A stretch of DNA of 64,000 bases from Trichobilharzia regenti. Lineage: Eukaryota; Platyhelminthes; Trematoda; Strigeidida; Schistosomatidae. Positions 31,290-41,653 of the stretch are shown piece by piece. The position numbers and the translations under genes are program-made. The DNA is taken from assembly GCA_944472135.2 (NCBI GenBank), contig OX235263.1, forward strand, positions 8,415,517-8,479,516, written 5' to 3'. How positions within the stretch are numbered: position 1 is the first letter of the stretch; the number at the start of each line of letters is the position of its first letter. Under the pieces are notes generated by a model that worked only from the letters and a program-made list of their open reading frames with translations, did no database searches and was not told the origin of the DNA.

Positions 31290-31790
31290 GGCATTATTGA
31301 AATCAGCCTTATGACCCATCTCTATAATGTGCTTCTCTATAGATGATGTTGAACATTTCTTTCTAGGATCAGTTGTATACGGCGATTTTATTTGTTATTG
31401 CAGCCACTTTAGGATATGTTCTTTAGCCCTAACCTGCAAAGATCGATGGGTCCTCCCTATGTACGTATGTATACACATACGTGTAAATTGATAAACACAA
31501 TGGGATGTGACACTATCGTTTGGATGCTGTGAGGGGAGAGGGTTTACAAGACAGCAAAGATCTCGTTTTCTCTATGAACAAGTCTAACTGCATCATAAGT
31601 TTTATTAATTACAGCCTTGAGTCTTTGTTCAGTGACCAGAATTTGTTGATCACCTCTGAACTCCAAAGGTATATAAATATCCTTTTGGGGAGTTGGTTGC
31701 ATCGGTAGAGCTATCTCGATGACACTTCCGTAAAACTTAATGAATCTCAGCGGGTAACTGTTATCTAGCAATATTTCAGTGTCAGTCTGG
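31290..31790 (-). pseudogene. PLE C-terminus, fifth family
   Basis: Minus strand: EILLDNSYPLRFIKFYGS, PQKDIYIPLEFRGDQQIL, LKAVINKTYDAVRLVHREN, then in other frames VYQFTRMCIHTYIGRTHRSL, a GIY-YIG core, and RAKEHILKWLQ. It is fused at its 5' side to an RTE endonuclease piece (31,782). Mirror: 40,430-40,920. Confidence 0.7.
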
Positions 31791-32360
31791 TGAAATCCAT
31801 GTCGCCTTGTGTATATCCTTGTGTTTGAACACACTCCCACCAATCAACAAATCATTGAAGGCGAAGAAGTCTGAGAAGAGTTCACCATTGTCATTCATTT
31901 TACCGAGACCCATGCTGAGTTCTTTTCCTGTATTTTCTCCTCCCAGTTTCGCATTCATATCACCCATCAGGATTTTGATATCGTCATTTGGGACATGGTC
32001 CATTACTCTTTGTGGTTGTCTGTAGAAATCCTCCTTTTTCTCTTGTTCTGAAACGTTTCTAGGTGCATAGCATTGAATGATTGTAGACTTCCTTCCTCTT
32101 AAGTTGGACCTGGTTATCATTATCCTGGAGGAGATTGGTTCCCACTGCATGAGAGCTTTGGCTACTGTTGGTGACATCATGATGGCCACTTCTTCGATGT
32201 GCTAATGATTTTCCCCTGGGTGATATGAGTAGATTATTGTCTCTCCAGTTGGTAGTTGGCACCTTCCACATCCATTCCATCTGCTCTCGCAGATTCCCAA
32301 CACTTCTATTCTATATCTTCTCAATTCTGCGGCTACCTGCGCAGCCTTTCCCGATCGAGA
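31782..32360 (-). pseudogene. RTE endonuclease fragment, inverted part
   Basis: Minus strand: an APE endonuclease with RYRIEVLGICESRWNGCGR (catalytic Glu), TIIYSYHPGENH, a stop, then VAIMMSPTVAKALMQWE, STIIQCYAPRNVSEQEKKED, ILMGDMNAKLGGENTG and HKATWISPD. It lies head to head with the 3' end of an element of the same type (32,345-33,000, plus strand), with the small palindrome CCCGATCGAGAATCGGG at the junction. Mirror: 39,840-40,433. Confidence 0.75.
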
Positions 32361-33000
32361 ATCGGGAAGGCGAGAAACACACACATTCATCAACCAACTG
32401 AAACCAATCTCGAAATCTTCGTCACTCAACCAGCATCAACAACAAAATTCAGCCGAATTTTCAATACAAACGTCAAGTCAGTCAGTTCTTCTATACATAT
32501 CAGAAACTTGGCGAGCGGGTCACAAAGAATATTTCCACCAACAGGCTGTTGCAGACGTTACCTTTATCAACCAACAACTGTCTTCGCTGGATCTATATTG
32601 AAGATTAGATGGCCGGGCCGAAAAGAATTACCAACAAGAAACTATGGGAACGAACCAACATGCAAGAAACAATCGCCAACCAACAAATATGCAGGAGAAA
32701 GTGGATTGAGATGGATTGAATACTCGCTCGCTGAGGAGGCCACTGGGTGACATCGCGCGCGCGTCAGGCCATTGCTCGAGTGGAACCAGGCCATAAGGGA
32801 AGTGGCGAGTGGGACGTCAGTGCAAGGGTGACATGGAGGAGAGATCGTGTGAAGAGGAGTTGAAAGAGTATGAACTAACATGGATGCAGCTGAAAAGTAC
32901 AGCAGAAGATAGAAGCAAGTGGAGACGTGCAGTTGAAGCCCTATGTTCCACTAGGAACCCAAGTGAGGTGTTGTGTTTCTTCTTCAACTGCGTCGGCTGT
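32345..33000 (+). pseudogene. RTE LINE 3' part
   Basis: The plus strand reads SRIGKARNTHIHQP, RIFNTNVKSV, PGRKELPTRNYGNE, then MEERSCEEELKEYELTWMQL and RSKWRRAVEALCSTRN, the end of RTE ORFs. The RT core is missing between the inverted endonuclease and this tail. Mirror: 39,240-39,890. Confidence 0.75.
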
Positions 33001-33224
33001 GCATATACGGTGGATGGATTTGAACAAGCATTTAACCAATGCCTTTTTATACTGTATTGGACGCACTAATATTCCCCTATCCTTGTAACCATCTTTTTTT
33101 ATTATGAATAAAATTCTAGCTAATTCAATTACTTAATATATTTGCATATTGATATTCTTACATAACTGACTTACATATTCCTCTTAGTCATAATTGTTTT
33201 ACAAACTATCGGTTGTGTAATTAC
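33001..33224. other. LINE 3' flank, no gene
   Basis: AT-rich sequence following the RTE stop. Nothing recognised. Confidence 0.4.
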
Positions 33225-33235
33225 TTAACACATAT

Positions 33236-33490
33236 CTGTCTGTCTGTTTTCGACATAGAACTTTGCACAAATGTGCGGAAGTTCAAGTCGCCACACTCCG
33301 TGTAGCACGCGAAGCAAGAGAAGAAAGTACAAGAAAAGCATAATAGAAACTGTGAGCAGAGGTGTGAGACAAAGGAGTAATAAAGAAATACAAAACAGTT
33401 TCATTGAAGATCATAAGTCACAGGGAGTGGATGCATCTGCGCCACTGAGAACGATTATGAGCCATGTCACCAATTGTTTCCAACCATAGA
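33236..33490 (-). mobile_element. LINE family X 3' end, left arm only
   Basis: A 255-bp 5'-truncated insertion with the 11-bp duplication TTAACACATAT at 33,225-33,235 and 33,491-33,501. The right arm has a single, slightly different copy near 38,985-39,000. Minus-strand content is the end of the ORF (WLETIGDMAHNRSQWRRCIH-like, stop) and the 3' UTR seen at 36,150-36,390 and 54,840-55,120. Confidence 0.85.
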
Positions 33491-33683
33491 TTAACACATA
33501 TACTACTGATTGACTTATATGGGTAGTTGTGTACCAGCCATAGCAACCAGTAGTGCTTGCTAGCCAACCAGATCATCGAAGTAATCTAACCACCAGACGG
33601 CTGTTTCATTCATTTGGAAACAGAATGGCTAATTAGCGGTGGACTCGATGTGATTCAGCTGAAAGAGACGAATCAGTTCATAC

Positions 33684-33990
33684 TGTGGTGAGAGTTGTCT
33701 CTGCTAGCCAAAATTGTAGATAACAATTTATGTCAGTGTTTACGTCCCGAATCGGGTTAATGTGATAAAACAATAACAACGCTTAACTTTTGAGGAACTC
33801 AACAACCAATCATGGCAGACTTAATATATGAGAATACAATTAGCAGATATATGGCTTAACTTTCTAAGAAGTGGTCACAAGCAGTACAGGATAACCTTCA
33901 GCAAGAAAATAACCATTCAGAAGACGTTGTTTGAGATGAGTGGTTTTATACCTATCACATCAACATTTGTGTAATTACTTGTTGCTGACA
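33684..33990 (+). mobile_element. Old solo LTR, both arms
   Basis: Begins TGTGGTGAGAGTTGTCTCTG and ends TGTTGCTGACA. Same family as the LTRs at 29.9 and 46.2 kb but diverged. No clear target duplication. It is mirrored at 38,497-38,802, so it predates the arm duplication. Confidence 0.7.
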
Positions 33991-34165
33991 TCTATAAATC
34001 AACTGATCTTGAATTCCGTAATTGTATTAACACCTCCTATACCTTAAAACTGATAATTCTTATTGATAAATAGATCACCGTATTTTTTCTGGTATAATTT
34101 TTGATGTAAAACTATGTTGATAAGGAAATAAATTGAGAAGAAACTTCAATAGTTAATTTGTAGAA
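33991..34165. other. Unassigned
   Basis: AT-rich, no gene. Confidence 0.4.
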
Positions 34166-34290
34166 GTTTGATCAGGGATTTTTGTCAGCTAGAGGACTAT
34201 TGAAAACCGAAGTGTACTGGACGGTTGTCTCCCTCTAGTTTAGGACTCTTCATCAGTACGCACCCACCACCAAATCACCTGCTAACTGCA
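34166..34290 (-). mobile_element. SINE fragment with degenerate hammerhead
   Basis: Minus strand: GTACTG, core ATGAAGA, GTCC, GAGGGAGACAACCGTC, CAGTAC. Stem I and the triplet are kept, but C3, stem II and the GAAA are damaged. Mirror: 38,215-38,310. Confidence 0.6.
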
Positions 34291-34949
34291 TCCGACGCAT
34301 CTGTAGTCCCGACGTTCTGAAAACAGAATTACATGCTTTGAGAGAAATCTTCATCCAAAATGGATACCCAATAAGATTCATCGACAAAAATATCAAACCA
34401 ATAATTCGGAGATACGAAACTTTAATTGTGCCGAAAAAGAAACTCTACATGAACTTGGATTTCAAGGGAGATTTAGCAAGCGATATTCTCAAGAGAAGGA
34501 TCACAACATCTCTGAGAACATTCTTTGCAGCAACGCTAAGTATAATGTTCTCCAGTCGCCCACTGATATGCAGAAGCCTCAAGGACAAGATCCCGCATCC
34601 GACTACTTGTATGTGCATATATCAGTTCACCTGCTGCTGTGGAGCCAGGTACATCGGTCGTTCGACGCCCACCTTGTCCAAGAAGATTCAAGAACACTAT
34701 CCATCATGGTTGAGAAAAGGTAATAGTGGTGCAATAAGGAGCAGGAAAATTGAACACCTGGTTAACACTGACCATTCCATCCCAACAAACATCTCCTACT
34801 TCAAAGTAATCTACGGAGTCAAGAATAACCTATCAAAGGCAATACGGTTTCGTCTTCGTTGTACCGCTGAAGCTCTGGCCATTCACATACAAAAACCGGA
34901 GCTGTGCATACAAAAGAGGATTACTCAACCACTTCTGCTGCCATGGTAA
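34290..34949 (+). pseudogene. PLE C-terminus, sixth family
   Basis: Frame 34,338-34,949: REIFIQNGYPIRFIDKN, KKLYMNLDFKGDLASDILK, SIMFSSRPLICRSLKDKIP, MCIYQFTCCCGARYIGRST (GIY-YIG core) and RFRLRCTAEALAIHIQKPEL. It ends LLLPW like other PLEs. Arm homology stops at 34,929, inside the last codons. The RT is missing. Mirror: 37,557-38,210. Confidence 0.75.
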
Positions 34950-35140
34950 CAACTTTTCTAAAATTTTTTATTTTATTTTTTGGATTTTGAATACTTAATT
35001 TTGTTTCTTTGCTTGTTCTTTAATTGCTTATAATTCTTGTATTCATTTAGAACTCTTACGTGATTTCGTATTCTCTTCTTTGTTCCTATGTGTATCCTGA
35101 GTAAAACACACTCATCAAACTATTCATATTATAAACTTAG
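34950..35140. other. PLE 3' flank with segment shared at 53.65 kb
   Basis: T-rich. The 47 bp at about 35,093-35,139 (CCTATGTGTATCCTGAGTAA onward) are repeated in direct orientation at 53,651-53,697, directly outside the right arm. Confidence 0.75.
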
Positions 35141-35290
35141 GCCAAGGAGGGTTTCTTGTGGCCGATTGCCTCCAACCATCTAATATCAACAACTCACAGT
35201 GCACCGTGATGGTGAGCCACCTAATGGTATGGTGGCCACATTGCAAGCTTGACTGATAGAATTCAGTCTGCAGACAACATAGGATTAGAC
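35141..35290 (+). mobile_element. SINE fragment (CCTTG hammerhead family), 3' part
   Basis: ACTTAGGCCAAGGAGGGTTT and GGCCGATTGCCTCCAACCAT match the sequence 3' of the ribozyme cleavage site in copies at 54.3, 55.3 and 58.9 kb. The tRNA-like head is missing. Confidence 0.55.
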
Positions 35291-35339
35291 ACCTTACAAC
35301 ACTAATTACTGACTAGTGTGCAATCAAAAAAAAATATCC

Positions 35340-35530
35340 AATATTTATTTTTTGATTTACAGCTTGATTCCACACTGTATTGTCGGTACAAGTATGGAAT
35401 TTTGAGCATGGATATCGGTAGCCCAAATTTTGCAGGTCGACCATAGATATCAGATGTGCGACGGTGCGGGCTCGAACCCCGGACCATGTGCATGATCGGC
35501 GAGAGTCCTAACCACTGTGCCACCTACGCA
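35340..35530 (-). mobile_element. tRNA-derived SINE, type with TGTGCG start
   Basis: Minus strand: TGTGCGTAGGTGGCACAGTG (A box region), B box GGTTCGAGCCC near 35,469-35,479, and the same body as 1,381-1,572. A Pol III-type SINE, not a tRNA gene. Confidence 0.65.
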
Positions 35531-35539
35531 CAGTCCTAC

Positions 35540-35925
35540 AGGAGGTCAATCACAGTGGTAATGTCTCTGACTGCAGTCTCTGTCTGTCTGTTTTCGACAT
35601 AGAACTTTGCACCGATGTGCACCAGTTCAAGTCGCCACACTCCCTCCATGTAGCACACAAAGTAAGGGAAAAAAGTAGCAGAAATGCATAATAGAGACAG
35701 TAAACAGAGGTGTGAGACAAAGCAATAGTAATATCGAAGAACAATATAGTTTCATTGGAAATTATAAGTCACAAGGAGTGGATGCATCTGCGCTAGCCAT
35801 TGTGAACGATCACTTTCAGCCATATCATCGATTGTCTCCAACCATTGGTTTTTAACCGTCCGGAGGCCCCCAGCCAGTCAGGAAGTCTACACCTTCCTAC
35901 GTGACTGGCTTAAACTAACTGTTGT
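35540..35925 (-). pseudogene. LINE family X 3' end
   Basis: Minus strand: the end of the ORF (a short frame reading GDMAESDRSQWLAQMHPL-like) and a 3' UTR with TTCTATTATGCATTTCTGC. It lies head to head with the next fragment. Confidence 0.6.
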
Positions 35926-36420
35926 GAAGTCGTGAAGTTACAAAGACTGAGATGGTTAGGACATGTGTTACGTATGCCAAGTCATCGCCTCCCTCGACGA
36001 GCAATGTTAGCGATATAGGGTCAGGCTGGAAAAAGGCTAGCGGCGGTCAAACAAAAACATGGATTCACCAGTCAATGAGATCCACAACAGTTGGTCTAAG
36101 CCACGTAGAAAGGTGTAGACTTCCAGGCTGGGGTCCTCGGACGGTAAAAATCTATGGTTGGAAGCAATTGGTGACATGGCTCAAAATCGTTCTCAGTGGT
36201 GCAGATTCATCCACTCCTTGTGACTTATGATCTCCAATGAAACTGTTTTGTATTTCTTTATTACTCGTTTGTCTCACACCTCTGCTCACTGTTTCTATTA
36301 TGCTTTTCTTGTACTTTCTTCTCTTGCTTCGCGTGCTACACGGAATGTGGCGACTTGAACTTCCGCACATTTGTGCAAAGTTCTATGTCGAAGAGAGACA
36401 GATAGACAGAACTGTTGTGA
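35926..36420 (+). pseudogene. LINE family X 3' end, second copy
   Basis: The plus strand reads [69 protein letters not shown]-like and CRFIHSL, then the 3' UTR with CTCACACCTCTGCTCACTG. This shows how family X ORFs end. The better ORF at 62.4-64 kb is cut by the window before this point. Confidence 0.7.
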
Positions 36421-36790
36421 ATTTCATTGACTGGTGCCATGTTTTGGTTCGACCGCCGCTAGCTCTTTTCCAGCCTGACCGTATGTCAGCTAACATTACC
36501 CGTTAGTCGAGGATGGCGATAACTAGGCATATGTAACACATGTCCCAACCATCTCAGTCGATGTAATTTCACAACCTCGTCGATTGATTTCCCCTCCTTA
36601 CCCAGCACTCTAGTCCTAACCTCAATGTTGCTCACCTTATTATGCCACTCTACACGGGAAATAGAGCGCAGGCACCTATGATCAAAGACAGCTAGCTGAC
36701 CTTTTAATGTCTTCCACTCTCAGTGGCCAGGTCTCTCAGCCAGACATAAAGGAGGACGGAGCGGACTGCTGAGCACCCGTGCTTTGGTCA
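36421..36790 (-). pseudogene. LINE family X C-terminal fragment
   Basis: Minus strand in broken frames: VRSVLLYVWLRDLATESGRH-like, [53 protein letters not shown]. The third copy in the spacer. Confidence 0.65.
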
Positions 36791-36839
36791 ATAGTCAGCT
36801 GGATATCACGTCTACGCCAGAGATGGTGTAAACTAACTA

Positions 36840-36958
36840 TTTGCCAGTCTTATTACTGGCTTAGCGAGGTAAAGGAGTGAGTCGGTGGCCGGGAATCGAA
36901 CCCCGGACCACATGAGGCGTGGTCGGTGAACATTCTACCGCTGTGTCACCGACGCACT
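36840..36958 (-). mobile_element. tRNA-like SINE head
   Basis: Minus strand: GTGCGTCGGTGACACAGCGG, B box GGTTCGATTCCC, body CGACTCACTCCTTTACCTCG. Same family as 5,570-5,706 and 62,340-62,430. Confidence 0.6.
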
Positions 36959-37223
36959 GATCTGACAGTCATTTCAAATATCCGATGGCTGCTTACACTT
37001 TTCTGTTGGTACATGAGGGGCTGACTTCAATTTATGTAATTTTTGACTGTATACATTTTGATGGCTAATAAAATCCGATTAATTTCGCGGTTTACGCAGC
37101 GAAACGTTCAGAAAGCAGATCTTGTTTTAACTTTTTTTATTTCTTAAACACGCTGGAATTATTTAATTGAAGTTTAGATTTTCCCGTCGATTGATTGGAC
37201 CAGACTGCTCGGTCTCAGGTTGG
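36959..37223. other. Unassigned spacer sequence
   Basis: No gene or named repeat. Confidence 0.4.
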
Positions 37224-37557
37224 CATGTCGGCTTCTTGTGCAGATGCTTCGACTATGTCTGGGCATGTAGTTAGAATTTAACTGGTGGATGGGGACTAGC
37301 AGTGGAATCCAGGATAACACGCATTTCGTCCTATTTGGGACTCGTCGTCTGGATGTACCTGCATTCCCCAGTGAGTGATGATGTTCCCACTGAGGTTTGA
37401 ACCCCAGTACCCATAGCTTCAAACGCCAAAGCGTTATCCACTAAACCACCTGCGCTACAAGAGAGCCACCTCTTGTGCAATGGGTCATATTAATTCTATA
37501 TAAATTCTAACTACATACCCAGACATAGTCGAAGCATCTGCACAAGAAGCCGACATG
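37224..37557. repeat. 57-bp inverted repeat around a SINE
   Basis: 37,224-37,280 (CATGTCGGCTTCTTGTGCAG onward) is repeated inverted at 37,501-37,557 with one mismatch. The loop is the Sm-alpha-like SINE. The right copy abuts the inner end of the right arm. Confidence 0.85.
37270..37465 (-). mobile_element. Sm-alpha-like SINE with hammerhead-like ribozyme
   Basis: Minus strand: GCGCAGGTGGTTTAGTGGAT (A box), B box GGTTCAAACCTC (about 37,395-37,406), then a hammerhead region (37,290-37,360): GGTACATCCAG, ACGACGA in the core position, GTCCCAAATAGGAC as stem II, GAAA, stem III TGCGTG, the ATC cleavage triplet, CTGGATTCCACTGC. This is the arrangement of the known schistosome Sm-alpha satellite/SINE ribozyme. 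The core has C3 and U4 changed, so this copy is probably inactive. Confidence 0.8.
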
Positions 37558-38210
37558 TTGAGTAACCCTCTTTTGTATGCACAGCCCCGGTTTTTGCATG
37601 TGAATGGCCAGAGCTTCAGCGGTACAACGAAGACGAAACCGTATTTCCTTTGATAGGTTATTGTTGACTCTGTAGATTACTTTGAAGTAGGAGATGTTTG
37701 TTGGGATGGAATGATCAGTTTTAACCAGGTGTTCAATTATCCCGCTCCTTATTGCACCACTATTACCTTTTCTCAACCATGATGGATAGTGTTCTTGAAT
37801 CTTCTTGGACAAGGTGGCGTCGAACGACCGATGTACCTGGCTCCACAGCAGCAGGTGAACTGATATATACACATAGAAGTGGTCGGTTGCGGATCTTGTC
37901 CTTGAGGCTTCTGCATATCAGTGGGCGACTGGAGAACACTATACTTAGCGTTGCTGCAAAGAATGTTCTTCTCAGAGATGTTGTGATCCTTCTCTTGAGA
38001 ATATCGCTTGCTAAATCTCCCTTGAAATCCAAGTTCATGTAGAGTTTCTTTTTCGGCACAATTAAAGTTTCGTATCTCCGAATTATTGGTTTGATATTTT
38101 TGTCGATGAATCTTATTGGGTATCCATTTTGGATGAAGATTTCTCTCAAAGCATGTTATTCTGTTTTCAGAACGTCGGGACTACAGATGCGTCGGATGCA
38201 CTTAGCAGGT
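37557..38210 (-). pseudogene. PLE C-terminus, sixth family, right arm
   Basis: Mirror of 34,290-34,929. Frames 37,763-38,149 and 37,507-37,872 split the domain by a frameshift near 37,870: REIFIQNGYPIRFIDKN and LYMNLDFKGDLASD in one, HYPSWLRKGNSGAIRSG and RFRLRCTAEALAIHMQKPG in the other. The GIY-YIG core falls at the shift. Confidence 0.75.
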
Positions 38211-38310
38211 GATTTGGTGGTGGGTGCGTACTGATGAAGAGTCCTAAACTAGGAGGAGACAACCGTCCAGTACTCTTCGGTTTTCAATAGGCCTCTGGCT
38301 GACATCAATC
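38211..38310 (+). mobile_element. SINE fragment with degenerate hammerhead, right arm
   Basis: GTACTG, ATGAAGA, GTCC with TAAACTA and GGAG, then GAGACAACCGTC, CAGTAC. Mirror of 34,166-34,290. Confidence 0.6.
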
Positions 38311-38496
38311 CCTGATCAAATCTCTACAAATTAACTGTTGAAGTTTCTTCTCAATTTAATTCCTTATCAACATAGTTTTACATCAAAAATTATACCAGAA
38401 AAAATATGGTGATCTATTTATCAATAAGAATTATCAGTTTTAAGGTATAGGAGGTGTTAATACAATTACGGAATTCAAGATCAGTTGATTTACAGG
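38311..38496. other. Unassigned, mirror of 33,991-34,165
   Basis: AT-rich, no gene. Confidence 0.4.
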
Positions 38497-38802
38497 TGTC
38501 AGCAACAAGTAATTACACAAATGTTGATGTGATAGGTATAAAACCACTCATCTCAAACAACGTCTTCTGATTGGTTATTTTCTTGCTGAAGGTTATCCTG
38601 TACTGCTTGTGACCACTTCTTAGAAAGTTAAGCCATATATCTGCTAATCGTATTCTCATATATTAAGTCTGCCATGATTGGTTGTTGAGTTCTCAAAAGT
38701 TAAGCGTTGTTATTGTTTTCTCACATGACCCCGATTCGGGACGTAAACACTGACATAAATTGTTATCTACAATTTTGGCTAGCAGAGACAACTCTCACCA
38801 CA
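38497..38802 (-). mobile_element. Old solo LTR, right arm
   Basis: Mirror of 33,684-33,990. TGTGGTGAGAG on the minus strand starts at 38,802. Confidence 0.7.
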
Positions 38803-39239
38803 GTATGAACTGATTCGTCTCTTTCAGCTGAATCACATCGACTCCACCGCTAATAAGCCAGTCTGTTTCCAAATGAATGAAACAGCCGTCTGGTGGTTAG
38901 ATTACTTCGATGATCTGGTTGGCTAGCAAGCACTACTGGTTGCTATGGCTGGTATACAACTACTCATATAAGTCAATCAGTAGTATATCTGTGTTAAGTA
39001 ATTACACAACCAATAGTTCGTAAAACAATTATAACTAAGAGGAATATGTAAGTCAGTTATGTAAGAATATCAATATGCAAATATATTAAGTAATTGAATT
39101 AGCTAGAATTTTATTCATAATAAAAAAAAGATGGTTACAAGGATAGGGGAATATTAGTGCGTCCAATACAGTATAAAAAGGCATTGGTTAAATGCTTGTT
39201 CAAATCCATCCACCGTATATGCACAGCCGACGCAGTTGA
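38803..39239. other. Arm sequence with empty LINE X site
   Basis: Mirror of 33,010-33,680 without the 255-bp insertion. A single TTAACACAGATAT-like site (read on the minus strand) near 38,985-39,000. No gene. Confidence 0.5.
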
Positions 39240-39890
39240 AGAAGAAACACAACACCTCACTTGGGTTCCTAGTGGAACATAGGGCTTCAACTGCACGTCT
39301 CCACTTGCTTCTATCTTCTGCTGTACTTTTCAGCTGCATCCATGTTAGTTCATACTGTTTCAACTCCTCTTCACACGATCTCTCCTCCATGTCACCCTTG
39401 CACTGACGTCCCACTCGCCGCTTCCCATTCTGTCGGGTTCCACTCGAGCAATGGCCTGACGCACGCGCGATGTCACCCACCGGCGGCCTACTCAGCCACG
39501 AGTGTCCAATCCATCTCAATCTACTTTCTCCTGCATATTTGTTGGTTGGCGATTGGTTCTTGCATGTTGGTTTGTTCCCGTGGTTTCTTGTTGGTAATTC
39601 TTTCCGGCCCGACCATCTAATCTTCAATATAGATCCAGCGAAGACAGTTGTTGGTTGATAAAGGTCTGCAACGGCTGTTGGAAATATTCTTTGTGACCCG
39701 CCCGCAAACTTTCTGATCCGTATAGAAGAACTGACTGACTTGACGTTTGTATTGAAAATTCAACTGAATTTCATTGTTGATGCTGGCTGAGTGACGAAGA
39801 TTTCCAGATAAGTTGGTTTCAGGTTGATGAATGTGTGTGTTTCTCGCCTTCCCGATTCTCGATCGGGAAAGGCTGCGCAGGTAGCCGCAG
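39240..39890 (-). pseudogene. RTE LINE 3' part, right arm
   Basis: Mirror of 32,345-33,000. KIRWSGRKELPTRNHGNKP, AGESRLRWIGHSWLSRPPVG, MEERSCEEELKQYELTWMQL, ALCSTRN. Slightly better preserved here: the frame stays open where the left copy has WIEYSLAEEATG and a stop. Confidence 0.75.
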
Positions 39891-40433
39891 AATTGAGAAG
39901 ATATAGAATAGAAGTGTTGGGAATTTGCGAGAGCAGATGGAATGGATGTGGAAGGTGCCAACTACCAACTGGAGAGACAATAATCTATTCCTATCACCCA
40001 GGGGAAAATCATTAGCACATCGAAGAAGTGGCCATCATGATGTCACCAACAGTAGCCAAAGCTCTCATGCAGTGGGAACCAATCTCCTTAGGATAATGAT
40101 AACCAGGTCAACTCAAAAGGAAGGAAGTCTACAATCATTCAATGCTATGCACCTAGAAACGTTTCAGAACAAGAGAAAAAGGAGGATTTCTACAGACAAC
40201 CACAAAGAGTAATGGACCATGTCCCAAATGACGATATCAAAATCCTGATGGGTGATATGAATGCGAAACTGGGAGGAGAAAATACAGGAAAAGAACTCAG
40301 CATGGGTCTCGGTAAAATGAACGACAATGGTGAACTCTTCTCAGACTTCTTCGCCTTCAATGATTTGGTGATTGGTGGGAGTGTGTTCAAACGCAAGGAT
40401 ATACACAAGGCGACATGGATTTCACCAGACTGA
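39840..40433 (+). pseudogene. RTE endonuclease fragment, right arm
   Basis: Mirror of 31,782-32,360: ELRRYRIEVLGICESRWNGC, ETIIYSYHPGENH, stop, frameshift near 40,100, then KILMGDMNAKLGGENTGKE and HKATWISPD. Head to head with the preceding 3' part. Confidence 0.75.
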
Positions 40434-40920
40434 CACTGAAATATTGCTAGATAACAGTTACCCACTGAGATTCATTAAGTTTTACAGAAGTGTCATCGAG
40501 ATAGCTCTACCGATGCAACCAACTCCCCAAAAGGATATTTATATACCTTTGCAGTTCAGAGGTGATCAACAAATTCTGGTCACTGAACAAAGACTCAAGG
40601 CTGTAATTAATAAAACTTATTATGCAGTTAAACTTGTTCATAGAGAAAACGAGATCTTTGCTGTCTTGTAAACCCTCTCCCCTCACAGCATCCAAACGAT
40701 AGTGTCACATCCCATTGTGTTTATCAATTTACACGTATGTGTATACATACGTACATAGGGAGGACCCATCGATCTTTGCAGGTTAGGGCTAAAGAACATA
40801 TCCTAAAGTGGCTGCAATAACAAATAAAATCGCCGTATACAACTGATCCTAGAAAGAAATGTTCAACGTCATCTATAGAGAAGCACATTATAGAGATGGG
40901 TCATAAGGCTGATTTCAATA
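40430..40920 (+). pseudogene. PLE C-terminus, fifth family, right arm
   Basis: Mirror of 31,290-31,790 with EILLDNSYPLRFIKFY, QKDIYIPLQFRGDQQIL and, in another frame, the YIGRTHRSL core. Confidence 0.7.
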
Positions 40921-41653
40921 ATGCCATAAAAAACTAATAATAATTTGCTTTATTCCAAAACAGTACTTATGATACAGTGTGGAACTATCAGCATTTGGTA
41001 CAATATCGCATCTAATTTACTGGAAAACACCAAAATAAATATTTCGAGATTAATTATAGCAGATTTCTTGGTATCGGCAGTGAAAATAAAGTCATATGAA
41101 AAAGAGAAGACGTTCAGCGAAGAGACTTTTCGACGGCACATTCATTCACATAGCTGTACAATCGCATTTATATGTAATTATTTATGTGTGTGTGTGTACA
41201 TGAGGTTTGTCAAGTTTAGATAATTGATCAGGTAATAAAAGAATGATCTAATATAGAAACAAGGTTAATTAGACAGCAACTAAAGCAACTAAGATTGAGT
41301 TAGCAATTAGATGACGTAATATAATTAACTAAAATGTTTCAACTTAGGTCAGGGTAGCAACAGAGGTAATTACAGGTAGAGACTAAGTAGAAGTGGGGTA
41401 GATAATAATGCCATTTAAATTAGAACTGAAATCGAGCAAATAAGTTGGATGACGTAGCATAAATGACTAGAAATCGAGCGTTGGTCAGGTCAGTAACTGT
41501 GGTAATTAGGTGTAGAATTTGAATCAGGTGACGGTAGAGAACAGGAAAGTTGAAAATGCAAAATATTACAATTGAGAAGACAAAATAATACAAATGAAGA
41601 GACAGAAGAGAAAAAAGATTAGGTAGAATTTACTTGTCGGGCAATAAGATAGA
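40921..41653. other. PLE flank with empty LTR site
   Basis: Mirror of 29,507-31,285 without the LTR element. The uninterrupted target (ATCTAATATAGAAACAAGG on the plus strand) is at about 41,248-41,266. Confidence 0.6.

Larger units (their letters stand above)
16835..34929 (+). repeat. Left arm of a giant inverted repeat
   Basis: An 18.1-kb arm whose reverse complement is found at 37,557-53,650. Collinearity is continuous: the same frames and motifs occur in mirror order, and the sum of mirrored positions changes only at identifiable indels. The divergence I can judge by eye is a few percent (about 20 differences in 572 aligned PLE residues). Left-only insertions are an RTE at 19,713-21,138, an LTR element at 29,909-30,962 and a LINE 3' end at 33,236-33,490. 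Confidence 0.9.
34930..37556. repeat. Spacer of the giant inverted repeat
   Basis: 2.6 kb of unique centre made of TE pieces: a PLE 3' flank, SINE parts, three LINE family X fragments in alternating orientation, a tRNA-like SINE head, and an Sm-alpha-like SINE enclosed in a 57-bp inverted repeat. It contains no host gene. Confidence 0.8.

Noticed and set aside
32256..32750. 164-codon frame as a gene
   Set aside because: Chimera of the antisense of an endonuclease and an RTE tail across an inversion junction.
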